DNA of 12,627 nucleotides from Micavibrio sp. UBA5703 (GTDB lineage Bacteria; Pseudomonadota; Alphaproteobacteria; Micavibrionales; Micavibrionaceae): positions 1-12,627 of the forward strand of contig DIHF01000041.1 in assembly GCA_002420015.1 (NCBI GenBank), read 5' to 3'. This document shows positions 12,592-12,627 of this stretch, piece after piece. Each line of letters starts with the position of its first letter. Position 1 is the stretch's first letter. Both the position numbers and the translations under genes were made by a program. The notes under the pieces were generated by a model. That model did no database searches and was not told the origin of the DNA. It was given only the letters and a program-made list of their open reading frames with translations.

Positions 12592-12627
12592 GGCCTATCA
12601 TTCTCAGGTACTCAACGCCCTTCGCAT
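12578..12627 (-). CDS. possible C-terminal end of a convergent gene
   Basis: Read on the minus strand from the window edge, one frame gives AKGVEYLRMIGQPVP and stops at TAA (12580-12578). The peptide reads like a real protein end, but 15 codons are too few to prove coding. If real, it converges on the coiled-coil gene with 21 bp between the stops. Confidence 0.25.
   Translation of the reverse strand, partial: AKGVEYLRMIGQPVP

Overview
The window looks like a chromosomal segment of a Gram-negative bacterium, most likely an alphaproteobacterium. The grounds are the HNH endonuclease type at the left edge, an ExoD-family gene paired with dsbB, and several CTTGAC/CTATAC-like promoter elements. 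None of these is diagnostic, and the genus cannot be read from the sequence. No phage, IS element, CRISPR array, rRNA or replication origin is visible.

Layout. Positions 1-435 hold the 3' part of an HNH endonuclease gene. At 495-845 is a small membrane protein of no family I recognise, ending at a two-hairpin terminator (852-917). Facing it is a 637-residue protein on the minus strand (926-2839) whose last 364 residues are four tandem units of exactly 91 residues. At 3025-3150 is a 41-residue single-pass membrane protein whose N-terminus resembles that of the 495-845 product. Its 3' end overlaps that of dsbB, which forms a minus-strand pair with exoD (3128-4305). A tRNA-Leu(CAA) lies at 4368-4453.

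From 4782 to 11318 there is one tightly packed plus-strand run of eight genes with overlaps of 1, 26, 11 and 38 nt, a 12-nt gap, then overlaps of 4 and 1 nt. The products are a thermostable-hemolysin-family protein (acyltransferase-like fold), a short acyl-adenylate/acyl-CoA ligase, a heme-oxygenase-like di-metal oxidase (UndA/CADD/TenA-like), an SDR oxidoreductase, an exported TPR protein, a QseB/PmrA-type response regulator, a QseC-type sensor kinase and a DUF423 membrane protein. I read the first four as an acyl-metabolite pathway (activate, transfer, oxidise, reduce) and the two-component pair as its own regulator. Upstream of the first gene lies CTTCAG-N5-CTTCAG, the spacing used by PmrA/QseB-type regulators, followed by an inverted repeat that includes the first gene's ribosome binding site. 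This operon is the best candidate for an undescribed system in the window.

After a gene-poor, AT-rich 320-bp stretch with an FNR/FixK-like box, the window ends with a 305-residue, highly charged coiled-coil protein of unknown function (11639-12556) and possibly the last 15 codons of a convergent gene.
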